Positions 39,201 to 46,629 of a stretch of DNA of 49,800 nt are shown here, piece by piece. The DNA lies in NCBI GenBank assembly GCA_002696735.1, contig NZSL01000012.1, positions 147,216 through 197,015 on the forward strand. The letters are read 5' to 3'. How positions within the stretch are numbered: position 1 is the first letter of the stretch; each line of letters opens with the position of its first letter. The stretch comes from Methylophaga sp. (GTDB lineage Bacteria > Pseudomonadota > Gammaproteobacteria > Nitrosococcales > Methylophagaceae). The notes under the pieces were generated by a model. The model saw only the letters and a program-made list of their open reading frames with translations, made no database searches and was not told where the DNA came from. Made by a program: the position numbers and the translations under genes.

Positions 39201-40086
39201 ACCCGCATCGAACAATCAGTCAAATGGTCGCAAAAAATTCAAATCCGAGTTATGGCCAAGTTTTCAGTTAAATATTGATCGTTTGACAGTTGATGGTATG
39301 CAACTGGGACGTGTACAGGCCCGGGCGCTTCAGCAAGGGAATAGCTGGTTGTTGCAAAGTGCCAGTATGCAATCGGCAGTTTTACAAGCGGAACTGGATG
39401 GCGTCTGGCAAAAAAACGACCTTGCGGATAGCAGTCAGCTAAATTTAAAACTCACCAGTAATGATCTTGCCGGCTTGTTTGAGGATTTGGGTTATCAAGC
39501 CGCCATTCATTCTAATCAGGTTGAGGTTACCGGACAGTTTAGCTGGCCAGACGAACCGTTAAATCTTTCAATGGCCAACCTGCAAGGCAATTTGAATTTG
39601 CAAATCGATGATGGTCAATTGGTGGACGTTGAGCCAGGTGCAGCAGGACGCATATTTGGTTTAATGAGTTTTGCTGCTATTCCACGGCGGCTGGCACTGG
39701 ATTTCAGTGATTTTTTTGGTAAAGGTTTTTCTTTCCGGGAAATCAGTGGCGATTTTCAATTTGCCAATGGTCAGGCGGTTACTGATAACTTGAACATGCG
39801 TGGCGACAGCGCCAGTATTGATGTTACCGGACCGATTAATATTGTTGATAGAACCTATCACCAAACAGTTGTTGTCACGCCAAATGTATCATCCACCCTG
39901 CCACTTGCCGGTGCAGTTGCCGGCGGGCCAGTTGGTCTGGGAGTTGGAACAGCGATCTATCTGGTTGATCGAATTGCCGGTCGATTATTTGATCGGGATC
40001 TGGTCGATATGATTAGCTATCGTTATCGACTCACTGGTCCTTGGGATGACCCGGATTTATCGCTGAAGACACATGAAAATCCTTGA
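36277..40086 (+). CDS. yhdP: YhdP family AsmA-like protein (TIGR02099)
   Basis: 1269 aa. One N-terminal membrane anchor (about residues 17-36) is followed by a very long beta-rich periplasmic region of repeated AsmA/DUF3971-like strands, ending with the conserved AsmA C-terminal block (GAAGRIFGLMSFAAIPRRL and later YRLTGPWDDPDLSLK). These proteins form periplasm-spanning bridges that move phospholipids toward the outer membrane. The rng-yhdP-tldD order is standard in gammaproteobacteria. Confidence 0.92.
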   Translation: MSLMHRSLHIAGRQVTNIVVMTAVIMLVCVGLAYWFSNAIAERKDEIAAWATEKTGYPIQIGEAGLYWFDLFPKLMVTDISVMQAEPDIGELFTAEELYIGVDLIASLQQRALVVDTARISGLQLGIKRSADGDISLIGLQGKSVDQKFDDTQIDWAEQIRSWRGIELLSAQIQFDDQMQPQFSGLYEVNELALLQGKQSTLIGDIQLPHHLGQQLSFTVDAMLTSSGISNWQVEQLDARQLQLATIFQNQQMQDVSVTRGRADVSVGIGSNLNKQWQGQIQLLDVALENLSHPDRGSVTINSLSGEFNWQGDGTAWQLAAEPIQLTIDDDSWPQSTLNLKFSETDGWFAETSFVRLSDLTALALLSDKAPALLTQYQPAGDIRDIQLSLNSNNELQSAKMIVDEFASQPVDQVPGVTGLSMEVEWEPASAHALISSRNLTMYAPTWLPEAIYFDVAEANLDWNTAETNWQMQLTDLNIWNNDMTLRGEVGLEHQSNTTFADIDLQMLDVAIANWLSYVPRSILDPDYLKWAEKAYTGGQIETGSLKLKGNLAEFPFTGENSKNEFEATLNVINVGLDYGKGWPVLENISGQVLSSGNKLDILPKAGRIAGFDFVNVSAEINNIYAGKPVLDLTGLLSGNTEDALNFLQASPLSSRYGDITDWVKAEGKSNIALNLKIPLLDPNATDADGHVSFETSQLTVTAMPDMPIQNINGQLFFSNDGVNAEAITATFLDRPMKIDVLPGTESTLVTAKGEISSQQLAQLWQGKMPGFVKGTTQYQADVEVSEKSLGEFDTDIRVTSELAGLTIEAPEPLGKTAADKRLLDIKLSKDDEQRSLLQLNYADIASAVWLLADSARGEITIGIPEPELPASGIRLRGRLNELSISEWTQWQQTWLADSITEQNFDNWPAVDIELAVDNLRFNQWVLNDVQTKAFQRNQIWQMDIQSRQLRGDIRWPVDSDSLPTLHFDFVDLQLPASNNQSNGRKKFKSELWPSFQLNIDRLTVDGMQLGRVQARALQQGNSWLLQSASMQSAVLQAELDGVWQKNDLADSSQLNLKLTSNDLAGLFEDLGYQAAIHSNQVEVTGQFSWPDEPLNLSMANLQGNLNLQIDDGQLVDVEPGAAGRIFGLMSFAAIPRRLALDFSDFFGKGFSFREISGDFQFANGQAVTDNLNMRGDSASIDVTGPINIVDRTYHQTVVVTPNVSSTLPLAGAVAGGPVGLGVGTAIYLVDRIAGRLFDRDLVDMISYRYRLTGPWDDPDLSLKTHENP

Positions 40087-40346
40087 GGTTTGTCGAGATC
40101 AGTAGGAGGTGTTTAGAAAATAATATCACTGTTCATGTTCTGTACTATATCTTCCCGCCATTCCAGGTGGCTGGAAGAGCCTGTTAGCAATATTGTAGGC
40201 GTCGCTCGCAAAATGCCGGGATAACTGAATGCGTATCATAAATTTTACTTGCCATACTCCAGGTTTAATTGTTGTCAGTCACAACAGAGTCGGTTAGTAA
40301 TGTTTGATCTGCTAAGATAGTCAATTTATCGCGTAGTTCAAAAGTA
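40087..40346 (+). other. yhdP-tldD intergenic region with a stable hairpin
   Basis: 260 bases without a convincing gene. A hairpin at 40151-40177 pairs CTTCC with GGAAG and GCCA with TGGC, with one mismatch and a seven-base loop. A second weaker fold around CAATATTG (about 40179-40200) has GCCT/AGGC outer pairs. Neither is followed by a T run. They could be a palindromic repeat or part of the tldD leader. Confidence 0.5.
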
Positions 40347-41789
40347 ATGACAAATCCTATATTTGACCAACTGGAACAACAGATCCTGATGCCTGCAGAG
40401 TTGCAGTCACAGGATATCGAACAAGCTTTATCAAGCGCCATGCGTCCTGGTGTTGATTTTGCTGATTTGTATTTTCAGCGTTCGCGTGGCGAAAACTGGT
40501 TGATGGATGACGGCATTATAAAAGACGGTGGCTATCATCTTGAGCAGGGCGTTGGGGTAAGGGCTTGCAGCGGTGAAAAAACCGGCTTTGCCTACTCCGA
40601 TGATCTGAGTTTGAAGTCATTGCTGGAGGCGACCAGCGCGGCCAGTGCTGTGGTAAAACATGGTCAGCAAAAACAGATTGATGCTCGGAAAAACGTTCAT
40701 GCGTCGCCCTTTTATTCTGACCTTGATCCCATATTGGGCATGGATACTCAGACAAAATTAAACCTGTTGCGGGAAGCCGATGCATATGCCCGCGCAGCCG
40801 ATCCCCGCGTTACCCAGGTGACAGTCAGTTTAGCCGGTAGTCTCGAACATATTCTAATCGCTGCCAGTGATGGTACCTATGCTGCTGATATTCGGCCGTT
40901 AATACGGATGAATGTCAGTGTTATCGTTGAATCTAATGGACGGCGGGAGCGTGGCAGCGCCGGTGGCGGTCGGCGTCTGGACTATCAGTATTTTATTGAT
41001 AATGATTTAGCGGTAGGTTTTGCCAAAGAAGCTGTGCGGCAGGCTCTGGTTAATCTGGAAGCCGTTGATGCTCCTGCTGGAACAATGCCTGTAGTGTTAG
41101 CTTCAGGTTGGCCTGGCGTGTTATTGCATGAAGCTGTAGGGCATGGCTTGGAAGGCGACTTCAATCGCCGGGATACCTCAGCCTTTTCTGGCAAAATCGG
41201 TGAACAAGTAGCATCACCCTTATGTACCGTGGTGGATGATGGCACATTAATGGATCGACGTGGATCATTGACGATTGATGATGAAGGTACGCCAACCGAA
41301 TTCACCACATTGATAGAAAACGGCCGACTCACAGGCTATATGCAGGATAAATTAAATGCCCGGTTGATGGGGATGCGCAGTACCGGCAATGGTCGTCGTG
41401 AATCCTATGCACATTTGCCGATGCCCCGTATGACCAATACCTATATGCTGGCTGGACAACACAAAGCAGAAGAAATTATCGCCAGTGTTGAAAAGGGTAT
41501 TTATGCGGTTAATTTTGGTGGTGGTCAGGTTGATATTACCTCCGGCAAATTTGTATTTTCCAGCAGTGAAGCCTATCTGATTGAAAATGGCAAAGTGACT
41601 CGTCCCGTTAAAGGCGCCACATTAATTGGCAACGGTCCTGAAGTCATGAATCGTATCAGTATGGTGGCTGATGATCTTGAACTGGATTCGGGCATTGGTA
41701 ACTGCGGTAAAGAAGGACAGAGCGTGCCAGTTGGCGTCGGCCAGCCGACATTGAAAATTGATGCTTTGACGGTTGGGGGCACAGCATAA
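40347..41789 (+). CDS. tldD: Metalloprotease TldD
   Basis: 480 aa. The zinc motif HExxxH is H261-E262-H266 in [20 protein letters not shown]. The ligand cysteine lies near the C-terminus in [17 protein letters not shown]. The N-terminal domain begins the usual [19 protein letters not shown]. TldD with TldE (PmbA) forms a heterodimer that trims modified peptides. tldE is not in the window. The stop overlaps the PP-loop gene by one base (TAATG), so the two are likely coupled. Confidence 0.95.
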   Translation: MTNPIFDQLEQQILMPAELQSQDIEQALSSAMRPGVDFADLYFQRSRGENWLMDDGIIKDGGYHLEQGVGVRACSGEKTGFAYSDDLSLKSLLEATSAASAVVKHGQQKQIDARKNVHASPFYSDLDPILGMDTQTKLNLLREADAYARAADPRVTQVTVSLAGSLEHILIAASDGTYAADIRPLIRMNVSVIVESNGRRERGSAGGGRRLDYQYFIDNDLAVGFAKEAVRQALVNLEAVDAPAGTMPVVLASGWPGVLLHEAVGHGLEGDFNRRDTSAFSGKIGEQVASPLCTVVDDGTLMDRRGSLTIDDEGTPTEFTTLIENGRLTGYMQDKLNARLMGMRSTGNGRRESYAHLPMPRMTNTYMLAGQHKAEEIIASVEKGIYAVNFGGGQVDITSGKFVFSSSEAYLIENGKVTRPVKGATLIGNGPEVMNRISMVADDLELDSGIGNCGKEGQSVPVGVGQPTLKIDALTVGGTA

Positions 41790-42841
41790 TGAGTTCAGTG
41801 CACAAAGCCGTCGCTTTGATTTCAGGCGGTCTGGATTCCATGCTTGCGGTGCGGGTACTTCAGGAACAGGGAATTGAAGTAGAAGGCATCAACTTTTTTA
41901 CCGGGTTCTGCGTTGAAGGGCATACCCACGCAATTCGTAATCAGCATAAAGACAAGCAGAAACGTAATAATGCATTATGGGTCGCGGAACAGCTGGGAAT
42001 CAAATTACATATCATTGATGTGATTGAAGAATACAAAGACGTGTTGCTCAATCCAAAACATGGCTATGGCGCTAATATGAACCCTTGCCTGGACTGTAAA
42101 ATCTTTATGGTCAAAAAAGCGGTTGAATGGGTGAAAGAAAATCATATGCAGGGTTTTGATTTTATCATTACCGGCGAAGTCATTGGTCAGCGTCCCAAAT
42201 CTCAATTAAAGCGCACTATGCCGATCGTGGCAGCTGAATCGGGGGCTGAGGATTTACTGTTACGTCCGTTATGTGCCAAAAACCTCCAACCAACCAAACC
42301 AGAACGTGAAGGATGGGTAGACCGCAATAAGCTTTATGATTTTCATGGACGCAACCGCAAGCCGCAGATTGCATTGGCAAAACAGTTTGGCTTTGATGAT
42401 TTTGCCACCCCTGCCGGAGGATGCTGTTTCCTGACCGATGAAAGTTATTCAAGTAAGTTAGTCGATTTATGGACAGCCAGAAACAGCCGTGAATATGAGT
42501 TGGATGACATTATGTTATTGAAAGTTGGCCGGCATATTCGGCCAAAAGCGGATTTTAAAATGATCATTGCCCGGGATGCTGGAGAGAGTAAATTCCTCGA
42601 AGGTTATCGCAAACAGTTTACCAGCCTGTATTCAACCAGCCATAATGGACCAATGGCCATTATTGATGGTGATATTGAACAACAGGATTTTCCGCTGGCG
42701 GCATCCATCGTGGCGCGTTATGGTCAGGGCCGACATGCTGATGAAGTTGAAGTAGAAATTACCGTACCGGATAAACCACCGAGGCATATTCAGGCTCGCC
42801 CGATTAAAGTTGAGCAGGTTCCACAGGAGTGGTACGTGTGA
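41789..42841 (+). CDS. PP-loop RNA thiolation-like protein (ThiI/MnmA-like) with NFACT-R-like C-terminus
   Basis: 350 aa. The N-terminal half is a PP-loop ATP pyrophosphatase: ALISGGLDSMLAVRVL holds the SGGxDS loop (12-17). Conserved cysteines sit in FCVEGH (C41), NPCLDCK (C100, C103) and GGCCF (C212, C213), and ITGEVIGQRPKSQ resembles thiolases. The C-terminal part (about 235-345; LLKVGRHIRPKADFKMIIA, RDAGESKFL) resembles the NFACT-R RNA-binding domains fused to such enzymes. Database labels for relatives are generic tRNA 2-thiouridine proteins. The next gene is a TusA sulfur carrier, overlapping by four bases, which supports RNA sulfuration. The target nucleotide is unknown. This is distinct from canonical MnmA. 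Confidence 0.72.
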   Translation: MSSVHKAVALISGGLDSMLAVRVLQEQGIEVEGINFFTGFCVEGHTHAIRNQHKDKQKRNNALWVAEQLGIKLHIIDVIEEYKDVLLNPKHGYGANMNPCLDCKIFMVKKAVEWVKENHMQGFDFIITGEVIGQRPKSQLKRTMPIVAAESGAEDLLLRPLCAKNLQPTKPEREGWVDRNKLYDFHGRNRKPQIALAKQFGFDDFATPAGGCCFLTDESYSSKLVDLWTARNSREYELDDIMLLKVGRHIRPKADFKMIIARDAGESKFLEGYRKQFTSLYSTSHNGPMAIIDGDIEQQDFPLAASIVARYGQGRHADEVEVEITVPDKPPRHIQARPIKVEQVPQEWYV

Positions 42842-43065
42842 AACAGATTGAATTAGATGCAAGAAGATTGTTATGTCCCTTGCCAGTCATCAAAACGCAG
42901 AATAAAGTAGCGGAATTATCATCTGGAGATATTCTCACAGTTATTTGCACCGATCCCGGTGCGTTGAGTGATATTCCGGCATGGGCAAGGATCCATGGAC
43001 ATCAGATTGTAAAGTCGGTTGAAAAGGATGATGAAATCATTATTACGGTCTGTGTTGGTGCGTAG
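42838..43065 (+). CDS. TusA family sulfurtransferase
   Basis: 75 aa from GTG at 42838, with AGGAG eight bases upstream; the PP-loop stop lies inside its first codons. The family motif LLCPLPVIKT gives the sulfur-carrying C13. The two-layer fold follows, with DILTVICTDPGALSDIPAWA and a typical HGHQIVKSVEKDD. TusA relays persulfide sulfur from cysteine desulfurase to thiolation enzymes. The coupling to a PP-loop gene suggests a dedicated sulfur donor for that enzyme. Confidence 0.9.
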   Translation: MKQIELDARRLLCPLPVIKTQNKVAELSSGDILTVICTDPGALSDIPAWARIHGHQIVKSVEKDDEIIITVCVGA

Positions 43066-43080
43066 CACTTTATTGGTGCA
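43064..43080 (+). promoter_or_regulatory. Probable NtrC binding site 1 upstream of glnA
   Basis: The sequence AGCACTT-TAT-TGGTGCA compared with the NtrC consensus TGCACCA-N3-TGGTGCA has one complete half-site and a partial one (GCAC kept). It overlaps the last two bases of the tusA-like gene and lies about 117 bases before the expected glnA transcription start. Confidence 0.6.
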
Positions 43081-43094
43081 TTGCAAGTGTCGAG

Positions 43095-43111
43095 TGCACC
43101 AATAGTGATCA
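43095..43111 (+). promoter_or_regulatory. Probable NtrC binding site 2 upstream of glnA
   Basis: TGCACCA-ATA-GTGATCA has a complete left half-site and a weak right half. Its centre is 31 bases from site 1, close to three helical turns, as for the paired enhancer sites of E. coli glnA. The weak half lowers confidence. Confidence 0.5.
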
Positions 43112-43162
43112 TTAGTGGCTGGTGTCTGCACTCAAATGGTTGATTTTATGGGGCTGTTGAGT

Positions 43163-43178
43163 TGGCAAGGTTTGTGCT
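43163..43178 (+). promoter_or_regulatory. Sigma-54 (-24/-12) promoter of glnA
   Basis: TGGCAAGGTTTGTGCT has the invariant GG and GC dinucleotides in the correct spacing (consensus TGGCACG-N4-TTGCW). The expected start of transcription is near 43189, about 50 bases before the glnA ATG. The NtrC-like boxes upstream and ntrBC downstream support it. Confidence 0.78.
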
Positions 43179-43238
43179 GTATCAGCAAGTGAGTTTTTTT
43201 GCACCAAGGTGTGCAGTTTTTTAATTTGGAGATTATAA

Positions 43239-44648
43239 ATGTCAGTCGAAAATGTGCTTCAGATAATTAAGGACGAGGACGTTAAATTCCTTGATTTCCG
43301 TTTCACCGACACGCGTGGTAAAGAGCAACACGTTTCTTACCCAGCGCATTCAATTGATGAAGATACCTTCTCTGAGGGTGTCATGTTTGATGGTTCATCA
43401 GTTGCCGGTTGGAAAGGTATTAACGAATCGGACATGATTCTGATGCCGGATGCTTCGACTGCTGTTTTGGATCCGTTTATGGACGATACAACGCTGATCG
43501 TTCGTTGCGATATCGTTGAACCGGCTACCATGCAAGGATATGAGCGTGACCCACGCAGTGTGGCGAAACGTGCAGAAGCCTATCTGGCATCTACTGGTTT
43601 GGCAGACACGGCTTTCTTTGGTCCTGAACCTGAATTTTTCATCCTTGATGATGTTCGCTGGGGCAGTGATATCTCTGGCTCGTTCTATAAAATCGACTCT
43701 GACGAATCTTCCTGGAATACTGAAAAAGTCTTCCCTGACGGTAACAAAGGTCACCGTCCAAGTGTTAAAGGTGGTTATTTTCCAGTACCGCCAGTTGATT
43801 CATTGCAAGACATTCGTTCAGCCATGTGTTTAACCATGGAGGAAATGGGTCTGGTAACCGAAGTTCATCACCATGAAGTTGCTACTGCTGGTCAGTGTGA
43901 AATTGGTACCAAGTTTAATACGTTGGTAAAAAAAGCCGATGAAGTTCAAATACTGAAATATGTTGTGCATAACGTTGCTCATGCTTACGGTAAAACGGCC
44001 ACATTCATGCCAAAACCATTGGTAGGTGATAACGGTAGTGGTATGCATGTTCACCAGTCGTTGGCTAAAGATGGCGACAACCTGTTCTCAGGTAACAAAT
44101 ATGGCGGTTTATCAGAAACTGCTTTGTTTTACATCGGTGGCATAATCAAGCACGCTAAAGCATTAAATGCGTTTACAAACCCAGGTACTAACAGCTACAA
44201 ACGTCTGGTTCCTGGTTTCGAAGCACCTGTTATGTTGGCTTATTCAGCACGTAACCGTAGTGCCTCTATTCGTATTCCTTTTGTCAGTAATCCAAAGGGC
44301 CGTCGTATTGAAGTACGTTTTCCTGACCCATCAGCCAACCCATATCTGGCATTCAGTGCAATGATGATGGCGGGTCTGGATGGTATCAAAAACAAAATTC
44401 ACCCTGGCGATGCGATGGACAAGGATTTATATGACTTGCCACCAGAAGAAGATGCAGCGATTCCAAAAGTATGTCATGCGCTTGATCAAGCATTGGCAGA
44501 ACTGGACAAAGATCGTGCTTTCTTAACAGAAGGTGGTGTGTTCACTGATGATATGATCGATGGCTATATTGATTTGAAGATGGAAGAAGTCACTCGTCTG
44601 CGTATGGAAACGCATCCTGCAGAGTTCGATCTTTACTACAGTCTGTAA
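43239..44648 (+). CDS. glnA: Glutamine synthetase, type I
   Basis: 469 aa. Typical blocks are [22 protein letters not shown] at the N-terminus, the metal and glutamate sites in [13 protein letters not shown] and [14 protein letters not shown], and the ATP region [19 protein letters not shown]. The adenylylation tyrosine is Y398, in DLYDLPPEE, so activity is probably controlled by GlnE. It makes glutamine from glutamate and ammonia. TTTGGAG precedes the start. A -24/-12 promoter and NtrC-like boxes lie upstream, and a strong terminator follows. Confidence 0.98.
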   Translation: MSVENVLQIIKDEDVKFLDFRFTDTRGKEQHVSYPAHSIDEDTFSEGVMFDGSSVAGWKGINESDMILMPDASTAVLDPFMDDTTLIVRCDIVEPATMQGYERDPRSVAKRAEAYLASTGLADTAFFGPEPEFFILDDVRWGSDISGSFYKIDSDESSWNTEKVFPDGNKGHRPSVKGGYFPVPPVDSLQDIRSAMCLTMEEMGLVTEVHHHEVATAGQCEIGTKFNTLVKKADEVQILKYVVHNVAHAYGKTATFMPKPLVGDNGSGMHVHQSLAKDGDNLFSGNKYGGLSETALFYIGGIIKHAKALNAFTNPGTNSYKRLVPGFEAPVMLAYSARNRSASIRIPFVSNPKGRRIEVRFPDPSANPYLAFSAMMMAGLDGIKNKIHPGDAMDKDLYDLPPEEDAAIPKVCHALDQALAELDKDRAFLTEGGVFTDDMIDGYIDLKMEEVTRLRMETHPAEFDLYYSL

Positions 44649-44670
44649 TTTTTTTGATTGCAGTCACAAA

Positions 44671-44697
44671 ACGCCTCCCATGTGGAGGCGTTTTTTT
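44671..44697 (+). terminator. Intrinsic terminator of glnA
   Basis: ACGCCTCC pairs with GGAGGCGT over eight bases with a five-base loop, followed by a run of seven T. It starts 23 bases after the glnA stop and separates glnA from the downstream DUF4124-ntrB genes. Confidence 0.92.
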
Positions 44698-44744
44698 ATG
44701 TTTCGCAGTTGCACATTGGTGATGGCTGACCTATATTCATAGGC

Positions 44745-45377
44745 ATGAAATTGATTCTTGTCATGTTGCTTGGTCTTGGCACAGCTGTTGCGGCTGAGGA
44801 TATCTATCGCTGGGTTGATGACAATGGCAATCAGGTGTATTCAGATCAGCCTGGTGAGAACGCTGAAAAGGTTGAATTACAACAGCCCATGACTTATTCA
44901 CCAGTACAAATCCCTGAAGAAACGGCCTCCGCTAGCGTTGAAGAACAGGAAAGTGCTGATGAGCCTGAAGCTGCCCCAAATTATAAGGTAGCTATTGTTG
45001 CGCCCGAAGATGAAGCCGGGATTCGTGTTAATAACGGCAATGTAACAGTCAATCTACAAGTGTTTCCAGCATTAAATTCTGCACGTGGCGATTTGATTCA
45101 GTTATACCTCGATGGCTTACCGGCAGGCATGCCAATGCCTCAACTGAGTTTTATGCTGGAAAATCTGGACAGGGGAACACATACCTTGTCAGCAAATGTA
45201 CTGAACGCTTCCGGGGAAGTTTTAGCTCAAAGTGAAACGATTACCTTTTATTTACAACGCACCAGTTTACAACAACCAGGCCGTCAAAATGGTCAACCAA
45301 GTCCCGGACCCGGTGCACCCAGTATTCCCGGCTTTCCAACTACTCCCGGTATCCCGACCTTTCCTCAAACACCTTAG
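44745..45377 (+). CDS. DUF4124 domain secreted protein
   Basis: 210 aa. A signal peptide (MKLILVMLLGLGTAVA, cleavage before AEDIY) is followed by a DUF4124 motif, IYRWVDDNGNQVYSDQPGE. A middle domain (about residues 80-170) looks like a beta-sandwich, and the tail is rich in Pro and Gly (GPGAPSIPGFPTTPGIPTFP). It is a periplasmic protein of unknown role. It sits between glnA and ntrB, a placement common in gammaproteobacteria. Confidence 0.8.
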   Translation: MKLILVMLLGLGTAVAAEDIYRWVDDNGNQVYSDQPGENAEKVELQQPMTYSPVQIPEETASASVEEQESADEPEAAPNYKVAIVAPEDEAGIRVNNGNVTVNLQVFPALNSARGDLIQLYLDGLPAGMPMPQLSFMLENLDRGTHTLSANVLNASGEVLAQSETITFYLQRTSLQQPGRQNGQPSPGPGAPSIPGFPTTPGIPTFPQTP

Positions 45378-45382
45378 ATAGT

Positions 45383-45399
45383 CGCACCAAAATGATGCG
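45383..45399 (+). promoter_or_regulatory. Probable NtrC binding site upstream of ntrB
   Basis: CGCACCA-AAA-TGATGCG matches 11 of the 14 half-site positions of the NtrC consensus TGCACCA-N3-TGGTGCA, with only one internal change plus the two outermost bases. It lies six bases after the DUF4124 stop and about 165 bases before the ntrB start. No -24/-12 promoter was found behind it, so autorepression of a sigma-70 promoter, as at E. coli glnL, is the likelier mode. Confidence 0.6.
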
Positions 45400-45555
45400 T
45401 GCAATAGTGTAATTACACTTTTCATACTGCTTGAAGTGGTTGGTTTATTTAAACTCTTCCATACTCAACTATATTATTACCATTGGAATCATAATCTTAA
45501 ATATGATGTGACATTTGGTGCTTACAAATGGAGCGTTTTTTGCAGATGGCAGGCC

Positions 45556-46629
45556 ATGAACTTAAATGACAAACTGATTAATGTTGAACAGTTTTCCAGC
45601 GATGATGTACTGGAGAGTTTAACGACTGCGATATTAGTACTCGACACGAATTTACGGGTTTGTTACATCAATACTTCAACTGAAGTCATGTTTGAAATTA
45701 GCCAACGTCAGGCTGAACATATTCCCTTTCAGACTTTGTTACCGGGTGAAACACATCTGTTGAATTCATTACGCCGGGTTATCAGTAATGGACAGGCGCT
45801 AATAGAACGTGAAATTCAGTTATTTCTGCCTGCTGCAGGCGAAATAGTAGTGGATTGTTCAATCAAAATGCTGGACGTTGCTGAGCCCCATCTCCTGGTA
45901 GAGTTGGCGCAGCTGGATTATCAACAGCGCGTCAATCGTGATGAAAATTTACATACCCAGCAACAGGTAGTTCGTGGTCTGGCGCACGAAATTAAAAATC
46001 CCCTGGGAGGGTTGAGAGGAGCTGCACAGTTATTGGAACGTCAGCTGGATTCGGATGATTTGAAAGAATATACCCGAATTATCATTAATGAAGCTGACCG
46101 GTTGCAAAACCTGATGACTCGAATGCTGGGCCCTTATCAGCAATCCGAAAAGCAGTTTTTGAATATTCATGAGGTTTTACAGCGGGTTCGCCAGCTGGTT
46201 GATATTGAAGTCGACGAGCGGCTTCAGTTTATAGCTGACTATGATCCCAGTATCCCGGATTTACACGCTGATTTTGATCAGTTGATCCAGATTATTTTAA
46301 ATATTGTGCGTAATGCAGTACAGGCAATGCATGGCATCGGCATTATTCGGCTGAAAACTCGCATTCAACGTAATCTGACCATTGAAAAACGTTTTTATAA
46401 ATTAGGCGTGCTGATTGAAATCGAAGATAACGGCCCGGGTATACCAAAACAATTACATGACAGTTTGTTCTATCCCCTGGTGACTGGACGAGCCGATGGC
46501 ACCGGACTGGGGTTGTATCTGGTACAAAATCTGGTGCAGCGAAATGCTGGCACAGTCAGTTGTATCAGCCATGCAGGCCAAACCATATTTTCAATTATTT
46601 TTCCCCTGGAGTTAAACCGTGAGCGCTAA
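45556..46629 (+). CDS. ntrB: Nitrogen regulation sensor histidine kinase NtrB
   Basis: 357 aa from the ATG at 45556, preceded by GGCAGG. A longer reading from 45436 adds a stretch rich in aromatic residues, without family match, that lies in the promoter region. A PAS domain (about residues 15-125) is followed by the H box GLAHEIKNPLGGLRGA, with the phosphorylated H144. The N box is NIVRNAVQAM and the G boxes are IEDNGPGIP and GRADGTGLGL. It has no membrane segment, as expected of cytosolic NtrB, which is controlled by PII proteins. It overlaps ntrC by 11 bases. Confidence 0.94.
   Translation: MNLNDKLINVEQFSSDDVLESLTTAILVLDTNLRVCYINTSTEVMFEISQRQAEHIPFQTLLPGETHLLNSLRRVISNGQALIEREIQLFLPAAGEIVVDCSIKMLDVAEPHLLVELAQLDYQQRVNRDENLHTQQQVVRGLAHEIKNPLGGLRGAAQLLERQLDSDDLKEYTRIIINEADRLQNLMTRMLGPYQQSEKQFLNIHEVLQRVRQLVDIEVDERLQFIADYDPSIPDLHADFDQLIQIILNIVRNAVQAMHGIGIIRLKTRIQRNLTIEKRFYKLGVLIEIEDNGPGIPKQLHDSLFYPLVTGRADGTGLGLYLVQNLVQRNAGTVSCISHAGQTIFSIIFPLELNRER

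Noticed and set aside
40135-40224. 29-codon open frame in the yhdP-tldD gap
   Set aside because: There is no ribosome site at a suitable distance, and it coincides with a stable hairpin; a good GGAGGT at 40113-40118 is followed by no start codon in range.
43398-43754. 118-codon minus-strand frame inside glnA
   Set aside because: It is antisense to highly conserved glutamine synthetase codons and has no domain signals; a by-product of codon bias.
45436-45555. Extended start of ntrB
   Set aside because: The 40 extra codons carry an unusual Tyr/Trp/Phe-rich sequence and lie over the control region; the ATG at 45556 has a ribosome site and gives a normal NtrB.
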